64,000 nucleotides of DNA from Nocardia terpenica (lineage in GTDB: Bacteria > Actinomycetota > Actinomycetes > Mycobacteriales > Mycobacteriaceae), in NCBI RefSeq assembly GCF_013186535.1, contig NZ_JABMCZ010000001.1, positions 186,001 through 250,000 of the forward strand, written 5' to 3'. Positions 18,636 through 32,059 of the stretch are shown here, piece by piece. The notes below the pieces were generated by a model. It had not been told where the DNA came from. It did not search any database and saw only the letters and a list, made by a program, of their open reading frames with translations. Each line of letters begins with the position of its first letter. The first letter of the stretch is position 1. A program made the translations under genes and the position numbers.

Positions 18636-19289
18636 ATGAGCGTGCATCTGACGCGGATCTATACCCGGACCGGCGATGACGGCACCACCGGTCTGAACGA
18701 TTTCTCCCGGGTCTCCAAGAACGATCCCCGCCTGGTCGCCTACGCCGACTGCGACGAGACCAACGCCGCACTGGGTGTGGCGATCGCCCTCGGCAACCCG
18801 ACGCCCGAACTGCTGCGGGTGCTGCGCACGGTGCAGAACGACCTGTTCGATGTCGGCGCCGACCTGTCCACCCCGGTGGTCGCCGAACCGAAGTATCCGC
18901 CGCTGCGCATCACCCAGTCCTACATCGATCGGCTGGAACGGTGGTGCGACGAGTTCAATGCCGAACTGCCGCCGTTGAATTCGTTCATTCTGCCGGGCGG
19001 CACCCCGCTGGCCGCGCTGCTGCACACCGCCCGCACGGTGACCCGCCGCGCCGAGCGCTCGGCCTGGGCGGCGGTCGAGGCCCACCCGGACGACACGAGC
19101 GCGCTGCCCGCGAAATACCTGAATCGCCTGTCGGATCTGCTGTTCATCCTCGGCCGGGTGGCCAACCCGGAGGGCGACGTGCTGTGGCGCCCGGGCGGGG
19201 GCGGCGAGTCGGCGGGAACGGCCGACGCCGATGCGAGCGCCGCGTCACACACCGGAGGAGAGGCCGCGATCGATGGACCGGACCACTAG
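18636..19289 (+). CDS. Cob(I)alamin adenosyltransferase, PduO type
   Basis: 217 residues. It transfers the adenosyl group of ATP to cob(I)alamin to make coenzyme B12, needed for example by methylmalonyl-CoA mutase; the epimerase of that pathway is encoded at 29.4 kb. The N-terminal ATP motif is IYTRTGDDGTTGL and the conserved late motifs are LPGGTPLAALLHTARTVTRRAER and YLNRLSDLLFILGRVAN. The last 25 residues are a low-complexity Gly/Ala/Ser tail. The TAG stop forms the first three bases of the murA -10 hexamer. Confidence 0.94.
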   Translation: MSVHLTRIYTRTGDDGTTGLNDFSRVSKNDPRLVAYADCDETNAALGVAIALGNPTPELLRVLRTVQNDLFDVGADLSTPVVAEPKYPPLRITQSYIDRLERWCDEFNAELPPLNSFILPGGTPLAALLHTARTVTRRAERSAWAAVEAHPDDTSALPAKYLNRLSDLLFILGRVANPEGDVLWRPGGGGESAGTADADASAASHTGGEAAIDGPDH

Positions 19290-19292
19290 GCT
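19287..19292 (+). promoter_or_regulatory. Leaderless-type -10 of murA
   Basis: TAGGCT, 7 nt before GTG 19300. The TAG is also the stop codon of the preceding gene. Confidence 0.6.
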
Positions 19293-19299
19293 GACCCCC

Positions 19300-20553
19300 G
19301 TGAGTGAACGGTTTCTGGTGACCGGGGGCAGTCGGCTCGTCGGCGAGGTGGCGGTGGGGGGAGCCAAGAACAGCGTGCTCAAGCTAATGGCCGCCGCACT
19401 GCTGGCCGAGGGCACGACGACCATCACGAACTGCCCGGACATCCTCGACGTGCCGTTGATGGCCGAGGTCCTGCGGGGCCTCGGCTGCGACGTCGTGGTC
19501 GCCGGGTCGACGGTCACCATCACCGCACCGGCCGAGCCGAAGTATCACGCGGACTTCCCGGCCGTCACCCAGTTCCGGGCATCGGTGTGTGTGCTCGGTC
19601 CGCTCATGGCGCGGTGCAAGCGGGCCGTGGTCGCGCTGCCGGGCGGCGACGCCATCGGGTCGCGCCCGCTCGACATGCATCAGGCGGGTCTGCGATTGCT
19701 CGGCGCGACCAGCGAGATCGAGCACGGCTGCCTGGTCGCCCGCGCCGACGAACTACAGGGTGCCCGCATCCGGCTGGACTTCCCGTCGGTCGGCGCGACC
19801 GAGAACATCCTGATGGCCGCGGTGCTCGCCGAGGGCGAGACGGTCATCGACAATGCCGCCCGCGAACCCGAGATCGTCGACCTGTGCACGATGCTCACCC
19901 GGATGGGCGCGCGGATCGGCGGCGCCGGTACCTCGGTGCTCACCATCGAGGGCGTGCGCAAGCTGTCACCGACCGACCATCAGGTGATCGGTGATCGAAT
20001 CGTGGCCGCCACCTGGGGAATTGCCGCCGCGATGACCATGGGCGACGTGCACGTCACCGGCATCAACCCGAAGCATCTGTCGCTGGTGCTGGACAAGCTG
20101 CGTTCCGCCGGCGCGCGAATCTCCTTCGAGCCGGACGGTTTCCGGGTCGTGCAGCCCGAGCGCCCGCGCGCGGTGAACTTCTCCACCCTCCCGTTTCCGG
20201 GATTCCCGACCGACCTGCAACCGATGGCCATCGGGCTCGCGGCGATCGCCGACGGCACCTCCATGATCACCGAGAACATCTTCGAGGCGCGCTTCCGCTT
20301 CGTGGAGGAGATGATCCGCCTGGGTGCCGACGCCCGCACCGACGGGCATCACGCTGTGGTGCGCGGGATTCCGCGGTTGTCGAGCGCGCCGGTGTGGTCC
20401 TCCGACATCCGGGCGGGCGCGGGCCTGGTGCTCGCGGGTCTGGTCGCCGACGGCGTCACCGAGGTGCACGACGTCTTCCACATCGACCGCGGCTACCCGG
20501 ATTTCGTCGAAAACCTGCGCTCCCTCGGGGCCGAGGTCGAACGAGTCCGCTGA
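19300..20553 (+). CDS. murA: UDP-N-acetylglucosamine 1-carboxyvinyltransferase with Asp117
   Basis: 417 residues. It adds enolpyruvate to UDP-GlcNAc, the first committed step of peptidoglycan synthesis. The EPSP-synthase fold is clear (GAKNSVLKLMAAALLAEG, PFPGFPTDLQPM, EARFRFVEEMIRLGA). The active-site loop reads LPGGDAIGSRP, so the usual catalytic Cys is Asp117 (codon GAC at 19648-19650). That exchange is known from M. tuberculosis and confers fosfomycin resistance. GTG 19300 gives the length of mycobacterial MurA and lies 7 nt after a -10 hexamer; ATG 19273 has a strong GGAGGAGAGG site and remains possible. Confidence 0.97.
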   Translation: MSERFLVTGGSRLVGEVAVGGAKNSVLKLMAAALLAEGTTTITNCPDILDVPLMAEVLRGLGCDVVVAGSTVTITAPAEPKYHADFPAVTQFRASVCVLGPLMARCKRAVVALPGGDAIGSRPLDMHQAGLRLLGATSEIEHGCLVARADELQGARIRLDFPSVGATENILMAAVLAEGETVIDNAAREPEIVDLCTMLTRMGARIGGAGTSVLTIEGVRKLSPTDHQVIGDRIVAATWGIAAAMTMGDVHVTGINPKHLSLVLDKLRSAGARISFEPDGFRVVQPERPRAVNFSTLPFPGFPTDLQPMAIGLAAIADGTSMITENIFEARFRFVEEMIRLGADARTDGHHAVVRGIPRLSSAPVWSSDIRAGAGLVLAGLVADGVTEVHDVFHIDRGYPDFVENLRSLGAEVERVR

Positions 20554-20588
20554 CCCGTATGTCCGAAAAGCCTTCCTGACCAGGCGAT

Positions 20589-20617
20589 TTGACATCGATT
20601 CGGACGACACGTAACTT
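20589..20617 (+). promoter_or_regulatory. rRNA promoter, distal
   Basis: A perfect TTGACA at 20589-20594 and TAACTT at 20612-20617 with 17-bp spacing, 36 bp after the murA stop. This is the strongest -35 in the window. Confidence 0.75.
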
Positions 20618-20727
20618 ATTCCAGGTCAGAGCGACACGGACACCGACCCGGGGCCGAGAGGCCGGGGTGAACGAGGTTGGACGGGGAGCGCCTGGCGATC
20701 ACACTGGTTCGGCTGTGAGCTCCGGAT

Positions 20728-20757
20728 TTGGTTCGGGGTGGATGGTTGGGCTAAGCT
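20728..20757 (+). promoter_or_regulatory. rRNA promoter, proximal
   Basis: TTGGTT at 20728-20733 and TAAGCT at 20752-20757 with 18-bp spacing. Just downstream is CAAGTTGCCTC, resembling the conserved GTTGCC motif near mycobacterial rRNA start sites. Confidence 0.5.
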
Positions 20758-21010
20758 GGTTCAAGTTGCCTCACGATCGAGCGGGTGAATAGCCCGGGGT
20801 GATGGTGTGTGCGTGTGTTCTTTGAGAACTCAATAGTGTGTCGATGAATGTCAGTGCCAAATATTTTATTTGGTTCCGGTGCTTACACCCCCGTGTGGGT
20901 GCCGGGACATTTTAGTCAGCAAATACTTTTGCTGGCGTTTGATTTTTGCCATGGTTTTCGGACTCTGGTTAATTCTTCCGATTACGTCTTCGGACGCAAT
21001 TGAGAGTCTT

Positions 21011-25961
<4,951 letters not shown>

Positions 25962-26003
25962 AGCTGCTACGCGTCCACTGTGCGGTATCTGAAACAACAC
26001 ACA

Positions 26004-26096
26004 GATCCCCGCGAAAAGCATGCGGGGAACAAGGGTCTGATCCCGCGCATGCGAGGGATCAGACGATCTGATCCCGGCACGCTTTTCGCCGGGATC
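26004..26096 (+). repeat. Variant palindromic repeat doublet in the 23S-5S spacer
   Basis: A 27-bp element at 26004-26030 (GATCCCCGC-N9-GCGGGGAAC) and a second, inverted 27-bp element at 26070-26096 (GATCCCGGC-N9-GCCGGGATC) flank a central hairpin GTCTGATCCC/GGGATCAGAC (26036-26065). The loops contain GAAAAGC and its complement GCTTTTC, so the two elements face each other. They are related to the repeats at 31.2, 33.0, 40.7 and 56.3 kb. Confidence 0.75.
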
Positions 26097-26117
26097 GGTG
26101 TGGATAGTTTCATAGTG

Positions 26118-26234
26118 TTACGGCGGTTATAGCGGTGGGGAAACGCCCGGTCCCATTCCGAACCCGGAAGCTAAGGCCACCTGCGCCGATGGTACTGCAC
26201 TCGCCAGGGTGTGGGAGAGTAGGACACCGCCGGA
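26118..26234 (+). rRNA. rrf: 5S ribosomal RNA
   Basis: About 117 nt. It contains the conserved CGGTCCCATTCCGAACCCGG and GAAGCTAAG segments, and closing arms TTACGGCGG/CACCGCCGGAC. Ends by analogy with mycobacteria. Confidence 0.95.
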
Positions 26235-26247
26235 CAATATTTGAAGG

Positions 26248-26275
26248 AAGGCCCCCGACATTGTCGGGGGCCTTT
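26248..26275 (+). terminator. Terminator of the rRNA operon
   Basis: A 12-bp stem AAGGCCCCCGAC/GTCGGGGGCCTT with an ATT loop followed by T. It is 13 bp after 5S. Confidence 0.85.
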
Positions 26276-26425
26276 CGCATATCTGGACTCGTGCACCGCC
26301 TTGACCTGGGAGTTTCAGGTTCACAGCATTCTCTCGAGGAACAGGGAGCCCGCGCGCAGCGCCGATCTGGATCATGAAGGGGTAGGTCCGGCAGATCCGG
26401 TGCCGGATGCGAGGAAGGGATGCGC

Positions 26426-27181
26426 ATGGTGGTGTTGTCCGCATCGCCCGCCGAGGCGTCGGAGTCCGCGGTGACGACGGCTACGACCACGCCGCCCACG
26501 CGTGTGCGCCGACTTCGCCGGTTCTTCCTGCCTGTCACCTACGGTTATGCGGCGCTGTTGATCGCCGTGACGGCTCTGGTGGCCGCGTTGAGCAACTCCG
26601 CGCAGACCAAGGTCGTCCTGCATGCCAGCACCAACCTGCACAATCTGCTGCGCGGCCACTTCGGCACCCTGTTCTCCAGCGCCTTCGTCATCGGCGACAG
26701 CGATGCGGCGCTGATGATCATTCCGCTGCTGATCTGCGCGCTGGCCCTCGCCGAGATGCGGTTCGGCTCCTGGCATCTCGTCCGGATCTTCCTGGCCGGT
26801 CATATCGGCGCGACGCTGCTGGTCGCGGTCGGGCTGTGGGTGGCCGTCGAGGCCGAGTGGCTGCCGATGGACATCACCCGCGCCGAGGACGTCGGCATCA
26901 GCTACGGCGCCATGGCCCTGGTCGGGGCCTTCGTCGTGCTGCTGCCGTCGCGCTGGCGGCCCACCTGGGCCATCACCTGGCTCGCGGTCGCCGTGGCCGG
27001 GGTGATCATGGGTCGCACCTTCACCAATGTCGGTCATCTCCTGTCGGTCGTGATCGGACTGCTGGCCGGGTACTGGGCCCTGCGGACGGGACGCCGCACC
27101 ACCCTGCCCAGGCTGACATGGTCGGAGATCGGCATGCTCGCCACCGCGTCCGTGCTGGGCTACATGATGCTCGTGGGCTGA
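26426..27181 (+). CDS. Rhomboid-like integral membrane protein
   Basis: About 251 residues with six or seven helices. The segments SYGAMALVGAFVVLLPSRW and TFTNVGHLLSVVIGLLAGY resemble the Ser helix and the His helix of rhomboids (usual GxSx and GHxxG). The canonical GASG box is changed to ISYGAM, so protease activity is uncertain. ATG 26426 is 7 bp after GAGGAAGG; ATG 26420 would be too close to that site. It occupies the place between the rRNA operon and nucS where M. tuberculosis has adenylate cyclase genes. Confidence 0.8.
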   Translation: MVVLSASPAEASESAVTTATTTPPTRVRRLRRFFLPVTYGYAALLIAVTALVAALSNSAQTKVVLHASTNLHNLLRGHFGTLFSSAFVIGDSDAALMIIPLLICALALAEMRFGSWHLVRIFLAGHIGATLLVAVGLWVAVEAEWLPMDITRAEDVGISYGAMALVGAFVVLLPSRWRPTWAITWLAVAVAGVIMGRTFTNVGHLLSVVIGLLAGYWALRTGRRTTLPRLTWSEIGMLATASVLGYMMLVG

Positions 27182-27206
27182 ATAACGCTCCGGGCGGGCT
27201 CTGGCC

Positions 27207-27212
27207 TAGAGT
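27207..27212 (+). promoter_or_regulatory. Leaderless-type -10 of nucS
   Basis: TAGAGT, 7 nt before GTG 27220; no ribosome site. Confidence 0.6.
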
Positions 27213-27219
27213 GCCACGG

Positions 27220-27897
27220 GTGCGCCTCGTGATTGCTCGCTGTCAGGTCGACTACGTGGGTCGACTCACCGCTCACCTGCCCATGGCCCGCCGCCTGCTC
27301 ATGATGAAGGCGGACGGCTCCGTGCTGGTGCACTCCGACGGTGGTTCCTACAAGCCGCTGAACTGGATGAGCCCGCCGTGTTGGCTGGAGGAGCGCGCGA
27401 GCGAGTCGGATGCGGCGAAGCTGTGGGTGGTCACCAACAAGGCCGGTGAGGAACTGCGGATCACCGTCGAGGACATCGAACACGACTCCTCGCACGATCT
27501 CGGCGTCGATCCCGGTCTGGTCAAGGACGGTGTCGAGGCCCACCTGCAGGAGCTGCTGGCCGAGCACATCGAGACCCTGGGGGCAGGATTCTCGCTGATC
27601 CGACGCGAATACATGACCGCGATCGGCCCGGTCGACATTTTGTGCCGCGACTCCACCGGCGCCACCGTGGCGGTGGAAATCAAGCGCCGCGGCGAGATCG
27701 ACGGTGTGGAACAGCTGACCCGCTACCTGGAACTGCTGAACCGCGACCCGCTGCTGGCCCCGGTCGCCGGGGTGTTCGCGGCCCAGCAGATCAAGCCGCA
27801 GGCCCGCACGCTCGCCACCGACCGCGGGATTCGTTGTCTGACACTCGATTACGATGCCCTCCGCGGCACGGAGAGTGACGAATTCCGGCTGTTCTAA
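27220..27897 (+). CDS. nucS: Mismatch-specific endonuclease NucS (EndoMS)
   Basis: 225 residues. The nuclease cuts both strands at mismatches and is the core of the MutS/MutL-independent mismatch repair known in actinobacteria. The N-terminal domain starts MRLVIARCQVDYVGRLTAHL. The PD-(D/E)xK core is visible as GPVDILCRD followed by TVAVEIKRRGE (Asp, Glu, Lys). The C-terminal DEFRLF resembles the sliding-clamp-binding tail described for corynebacterial NucS. GTG 27220 matches the homologous N-terminus and a leaderless promoter. It is the positional equivalent of Rv1321. Confidence 0.96.
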   Translation: MRLVIARCQVDYVGRLTAHLPMARRLLMMKADGSVLVHSDGGSYKPLNWMSPPCWLEERASESDAAKLWVVTNKAGEELRITVEDIEHDSSHDLGVDPGLVKDGVEAHLQELLAEHIETLGAGFSLIRREYMTAIGPVDILCRDSTGATVAVEIKRRGEIDGVEQLTRYLELLNRDPLLAPVAGVFAAQQIKPQARTLATDRGIRCLTLDYDALRGTESDEFRLF

Positions 27898-27900
27898 GCT
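27895..27900 (+). promoter_or_regulatory. Leaderless-type -10 of the small zinc-site gene
   Basis: TAAGCT, 6 nt before ATG 27907. The TAA is the nucS stop codon. Confidence 0.55.
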
Positions 27901-27906
27901 CGGATC

Positions 27907-28212
27907 ATGTCCCGCCGGAATCCTCGCCCGAAACGGTCGTCGGCGCGGCTCTCGCAGGAGCCGCGTCCGCTCGGCGACGTCTTCGGGCGCACCGAGGAGG
28001 GACCCGGCGGAGAAACCTATATCGTGCGGACGGTTCCCGGTGCCCGCGCGGTGAAAACCTATCGCTGTCCCGGCTGCGATCACGAAATTCCACCCGGCGT
28101 CGCGCATATCGTCGCCTGGGCCGCCGAGGGCGGCGAGGACGATCGTCGGCACTGGCACACCGGATGCTGGAAGGGCCGTCACACCCGAACGATTACCCGC
28201 CGCTGGTCATAG
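27907..28212 (+). CDS. Small putative zinc-binding protein
   Basis: 101 residues. A basic, disordered N-terminus (RRNPRPKRSSARLS) precedes a compact domain with YRCPGCDHEIPPGVAHIV and RRHWHTGCWKGRH. The two Cys, later Cys and several His suggest one zinc site. Similar actinobacterial proteins are often labelled ATP/GTP-binding without evidence; no P-loop is present here. Located between nucS and a bidirectional terminator. Function unknown. Confidence 0.8.
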   Translation: MSRRNPRPKRSSARLSQEPRPLGDVFGRTEEGPGGETYIVRTVPGARAVKTYRCPGCDHEIPPGVAHIVAWAAEGGEDDRRHWHTGCWKGRHTRTITRRWS

Positions 28213-28249
28213 GCGGAATCGGAACAGATACTTCAGCCTGGAACATGAA

Positions 28250-28278
28250 AAAGCCGCCTCCCGGTGGGAGGCGGCTTT
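28250..28278. terminator. Bidirectional terminator
   Basis: A 13-bp stem AAAGCCGCCTCCC/GGGAGGCGGCTTT with a GGT loop. A-rich on the left and T-rich on the right, it can serve both converging genes. Confidence 0.9.
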
Positions 28279-28315
28279 CGGATGGATGGGGGTGTCGCCC
28301 GGTGAGAGTTCGTCG

Positions 28316-29308
28316 TCAGCTCGAGATTTCGGCGTTCTCGCGCTCGTCGTCGACGATCTCCTCCTGGTCGTTCTTCATCTCGGGGATGGCCTTCTGCCGG
28401 GTGTTGCCGGACTGCTTGCTCGACAGCGAGCGCGGCTCGGGTGTGCCGTCGAGCAGTTCGCTCTCGCGGTTGACGGCGGCGAGCATGGCCGGCACCGAAT
28501 CGAGCTGGCCGCGAATTCCCAAGAGCTGGGCCAGGACTCGACCGCGCAGCACGCGCATCTCCTCGGCCAGTTCCTTGGCGTGGGCGATCTTGCGGTCGGC
28601 GCTCTGACTCGCGGAGGTGACCAGGCGGTTGGCCTCGTCGGTGGCATCCTTGATGCGCTGCGCGGCCTCGGCGCGGCTGGTGGCCTCGAGCTCCTCCATG
28701 GCGCGGGTGAGCTTGGTGCGCCGCTCCGCCATCGTGACCTCGAAGTCCTGCTGGGCGGCCTTGCGCTTGGCGTCGGCTTCCTTGGTGACCCGGTCGGCCT
28801 CGGCGTTGGCCGCGTCGACGATCTTGGTGGCCTCGGTGCGGGCGTTGGCGAGGGTCTGCTCGAACTCGATCTCGAGGGCCTCGCGCTTTTCCTTGGTCTC
28901 GCCGAGCAGCGACTCGTACTTGCCACGCATCTCGGTGGCCTGCTGCTCCGCGATGGAGATCATTTCGGCCGCCTCGGCCTGCGCCTGCGCCCGCACCTCG
29001 GACGCCTCGTCGGAGGCCAGGCGCAGCATGCGCGAAATGCGATCGCTCATGCCCTCGGCCGTGGTCGGCGGCACCGACAGACGATCGACTTCCTTACGGA
29101 GCTCATCGATTTCGTCGCGGGCGTCTTCGAGCTGCGCGGCCAGGTTTCGCGCCTGGGCGGCGGCGGCGTCGCGATCCGTTGCGGTCACCCGCAGTTCGGC
29201 ATCGAATCGGTCGAAGTAATTGCGAACTTCGTCGCGGTCGTAACCTTTGCGGACTACCGTAAAGGGCAACGCAACGAAGCGATTGCGATCGGGCTCAGTG
29301 GACGACAT
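28316..29308 (-). CDS. DivIVA-like coiled-coil protein
   Basis: 330 residues. The N-terminal segment LPFTVVRKGYDRDEVRNYFDRF is a DivIVA-type membrane/lattice-binding motif. Almost all of residues 40-290 is coiled coil (Ala/Glu/Arg-rich heptads), and the tail is acidic (DQEEIVDDERENAEISS). Proteins of this kind organise polar growth or division in actinobacteria. It is distinct from Wag31, which lies in the division cluster. ATG 29308 is 7 nt after a TAGTTT hexamer. The exact cellular role is not known from sequence. Confidence 0.87.
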   Translation of the reverse strand: MSSTEPDRNRFVALPFTVVRKGYDRDEVRNYFDRFDAELRVTATDRDAAAAQARNLAAQLEDARDEIDELRKEVDRLSVPPTTAEGMSDRISRMLRLASDEASEVRAQAQAEAAEMISIAEQQATEMRGKYESLLGETKEKREALEIEFEQTLANARTEATKIVDAANAEADRVTKEADAKRKAAQQDFEVTMAERRTKLTRAMEELEATSRAEAAQRIKDATDEANRLVTSASQSADRKIAHAKELAEEMRVLRGRVLAQLLGIRGQLDSVPAMLAAVNRESELLDGTPEPRSLSSKQSGNTRQKAIPEMKNDQEEIVDDERENAEISS

Positions 29309-29315
29309 GCCCCAC

Positions 29316-29321
29316 AAACTA
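29316..29321 (-). promoter_or_regulatory. Leaderless-type -10 of the DivIVA-like gene
   Basis: TAGTTT on the minus strand, 7 nt before ATG 29308. Confidence 0.5.
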
Positions 29322-29394
29322 CCGCCTGGCGCCGCGGCATGGTGACCCGACCGCGAATGTCGTTACGACAAGTTTCCGCGGCCGGATTCCGGTA

Positions 29395-29865
29395 CTAGTG
29401 AGTAGGATTCGCGGCCGGCTCTACCAGCTCGATGAGCACACCACCAGCATCCTTCGGGTGTACGAAGTTGACCCGGGAACCGGCGGTTCCGTTACCGGGC
29501 TTGTCGAACAGCAGGCGCAGGCCACGGTCGCGCAAATAGGCCGAGACCGCTTCCACATCGGTGACGCGATAGGCCAGCTGCTGCATTCCGGGGCCGTTGC
29601 GGTCGAGGAACTTGGCAATGGTCGACGCCGCATTGAGCGGCGCCAGCAACTGCAGAGCAGTCGAGTCGTCGCCGGCGGCCGGCAAGGCCAGCATGGCCTC
29701 GTGGACGCCCTGGTCCTCGTTCACCTCGCGATGGGTCTCGACCATCCCGAGATGTTCGGCGTACCAGGTGACGGCCGCATCCAGATCGGGGACCGCGATG
29801 CCGACGTGATCGACGGCGATCACATAGTCGGCCGGAATGAACGAGGACGTATCGAAAGTGCTCAC
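29395..29865 (-). CDS. Methylmalonyl-CoA epimerase
   Basis: About 156 residues of the vicinal-oxygen-chelate fold. It interconverts (R)- and (S)-methylmalonyl-CoA in propionate metabolism. Typical motifs are AVDHVGIAVPDLDAAVTWY near the start (metal His), GPGMQQLAYRVTDVEA and VNFVHPKDAGGVLIELVE (metal Glu). GTG 29865 lies 7 nt after a TACCGT hexamer and removes 16 unlikely upstream residues. It is divergent from the thiolase gene and equivalent to Rv1322A. Confidence 0.93.
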   Translation of the reverse strand: MSTFDTSSFIPADYVIAVDHVGIAVPDLDAAVTWYAEHLGMVETHREVNEDQGVHEAMLALPAAGDDSTALQLLAPLNAASTIAKFLDRNGPGMQQLAYRVTDVEAVSAYLRDRGLRLLFDKPGNGTAGSRVNFVHPKDAGGVLIELVEPAANPTH

Positions 29866-29872
29866 CCCTCGA

Positions 29873-29878
29873 ACGGTA
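29873..29878 (-). promoter_or_regulatory. Leaderless-type -10 of the epimerase gene
   Basis: TACCGT on the minus strand, 7 nt before GTG 29865. Confidence 0.6.
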
Positions 29879-29985
29879 GCGCGCGTACCTCCATAGTGCT
29901 GCCCCGACGACACCGGTTACCGTGGAGTTCCAGGCGGTTCCCCAGACTGTCGACCAGGTACCGAATTCATGAAGCGAGGCACATC

Positions 29986-31167
<1,182 letters not shown>

Positions 31168-31190
31168 AGGTCCCGGCGCACGGCGCCCAT

Positions 31191-31252
31191 GATCCCGGCG
31201 TGCTTTTGGCCGGGATCTCACGTGAGGTCCCGGCCAAAAGCACGCCGGGACC
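31191..31252 (+). repeat. Palindromic repeat doublet (REPIN-like)
   Basis: Arm 1 (31191-31217) is GATCCCGGC-N9-GCCGGGATC. Arm 2 (31226-31252) is its inverted copy GGTCCCGGC-N9-GCCGGGACC. The spacer TCACGTGA is itself palindromic. Arm 2 differs at both paired positions of its own stem (A-T changed to G-C), so the hairpin is preserved. It sits in the gap after the thiolase gene. Confidence 0.85.
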
Positions 31253-31609
31253 AATGGGGATGCACGCCGGGACCAATGGGGATGCACGCCGGGACCAATG
31301 GGGATGCACGCCGGGACCAATGGGGATGCACGCCGGGACCAATGGGGATGCACGCCGGGACCAATGGGGATGCACGCCGGGACCAATGGGGATGCACGCC
31401 GGGACCAATGGGGATGCACGCCGGGACCAATGGGGATGCACGCCGGGACCAATGGGGATGCACGCCGGGACCAATGGGGATGCACGCCGGGACCAATGGG
31501 GATGCACGCCGGGACCAATGGGGATGCACGCCGGGACCAATGGGGATGCACGCCGGGACCAATGGGGAAGCACGCCCGGGCCATGGGAAAGCATGCTGGG
31601 ACCGGTGGG
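31238..31609 (+). repeat. 22-bp tandem repeat array, 15 exact units plus 2 degenerate
   Basis: Fifteen units of 22 bp (31238-31567) share the core GCACGCCGGGACCAATGGGG, then two 21-bp degenerate units follow (31568-31609). The first unit overlaps the right arm of the adjacent palindromic repeat, from which the array appears derived. Because 22 is not a multiple of 3, long open frames with a 22-residue peptide period appear on both strands; these are not taken as genes. Reported as non-coding. Confidence 0.95.
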
Positions 31610-31692
31610 TTCGGCTGTGCCTCGGGTGTGGGGTGGGGCACATTGATGTAGACCGACTACAGGCTGTCGTAGGGGTTGGGCACAATGGGCGC

Positions 31693-32046
31693 ATGGGCGA
31701 ATTCTTTGACCTGAGCACCGTGGCGAAGCGGGTGCGCCTGTTCGGTCTGCTGGAGGCTCCGTCGTGGGCGCTGCTGCTGACCGGGTCGGTGCTCAAGCGG
31801 CTGCCGGATCCGATCACCTGGCCGGTGATGGTGTTCGGCATGCTGCACGGCATCATCTTCCTGCTGTTCGCGGTGAACGTGCTGCTGGCGTTCCGCGAGT
31901 ACGAGTGGCCGGGCAAGACGCTGGCGCTCGGGCTGCTGTCGGCGGTCGTCCCGTTCACGTCGCTGTGGTTCGAGCGCTGGGCCATTCGCAGCGGGCAGTT
32001 GGGCGAGCTGAGCACGGCCGCGGCACCGGCCGCCGCCCAGTCGTGA
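31693..32046 (+). CDS. DUF3817 membrane protein
   Basis: 117 residues with three helices, beginning MGEFFDLSTVAKRVRLFGLLEAPSW. The pattern matches the DUF3817 family, including a conserved His-Gly turn (GMLHGIIFLLFAVNVLLAF). ATG 31693 follows CACAAT by 6 nt, a weaker leaderless-like context. A second DUF3817 protein is at 55.5 kb. Function unknown; relatives are small inner-membrane proteins. Confidence 0.83.
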   Translation: MGEFFDLSTVAKRVRLFGLLEAPSWALLLTGSVLKRLPDPITWPVMVFGMLHGIIFLLFAVNVLLAFREYEWPGKTLALGLLSAVVPFTSLWFERWAIRSGQLGELSTAAAPAAAQS

Positions 32047-32059
32047 CAAACTGGAAGTC

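Larger units (their letters stand above)
20554..21010 (+). other. rRNA operon promoter and leader region
   Basis: This 457-bp gap has no gene. It holds two candidate promoters, an antitermination boxA-like segment (TTCTTTGAGAACTCAA around 20818-20833) and a 7-bp stem-loop CAGCAAA-TACT-TTTGCTG at 20917-20934 that is probably part of the pre-16S processing structure. Confidence 0.75.

Noticed and set aside
31238..31609. CRISPR array
   Set aside because: Units are directly adjacent with no unique spacers, and there are no cas genes in the window.
31189..31651. Repeat-peptide protein encoded by the 22-bp array (22-residue period)
   Set aside because: The unit length is not a multiple of three, so all frames stay open by arithmetic. 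There is no ribosome site or leaderless promoter for it and the flanks lack protein character.
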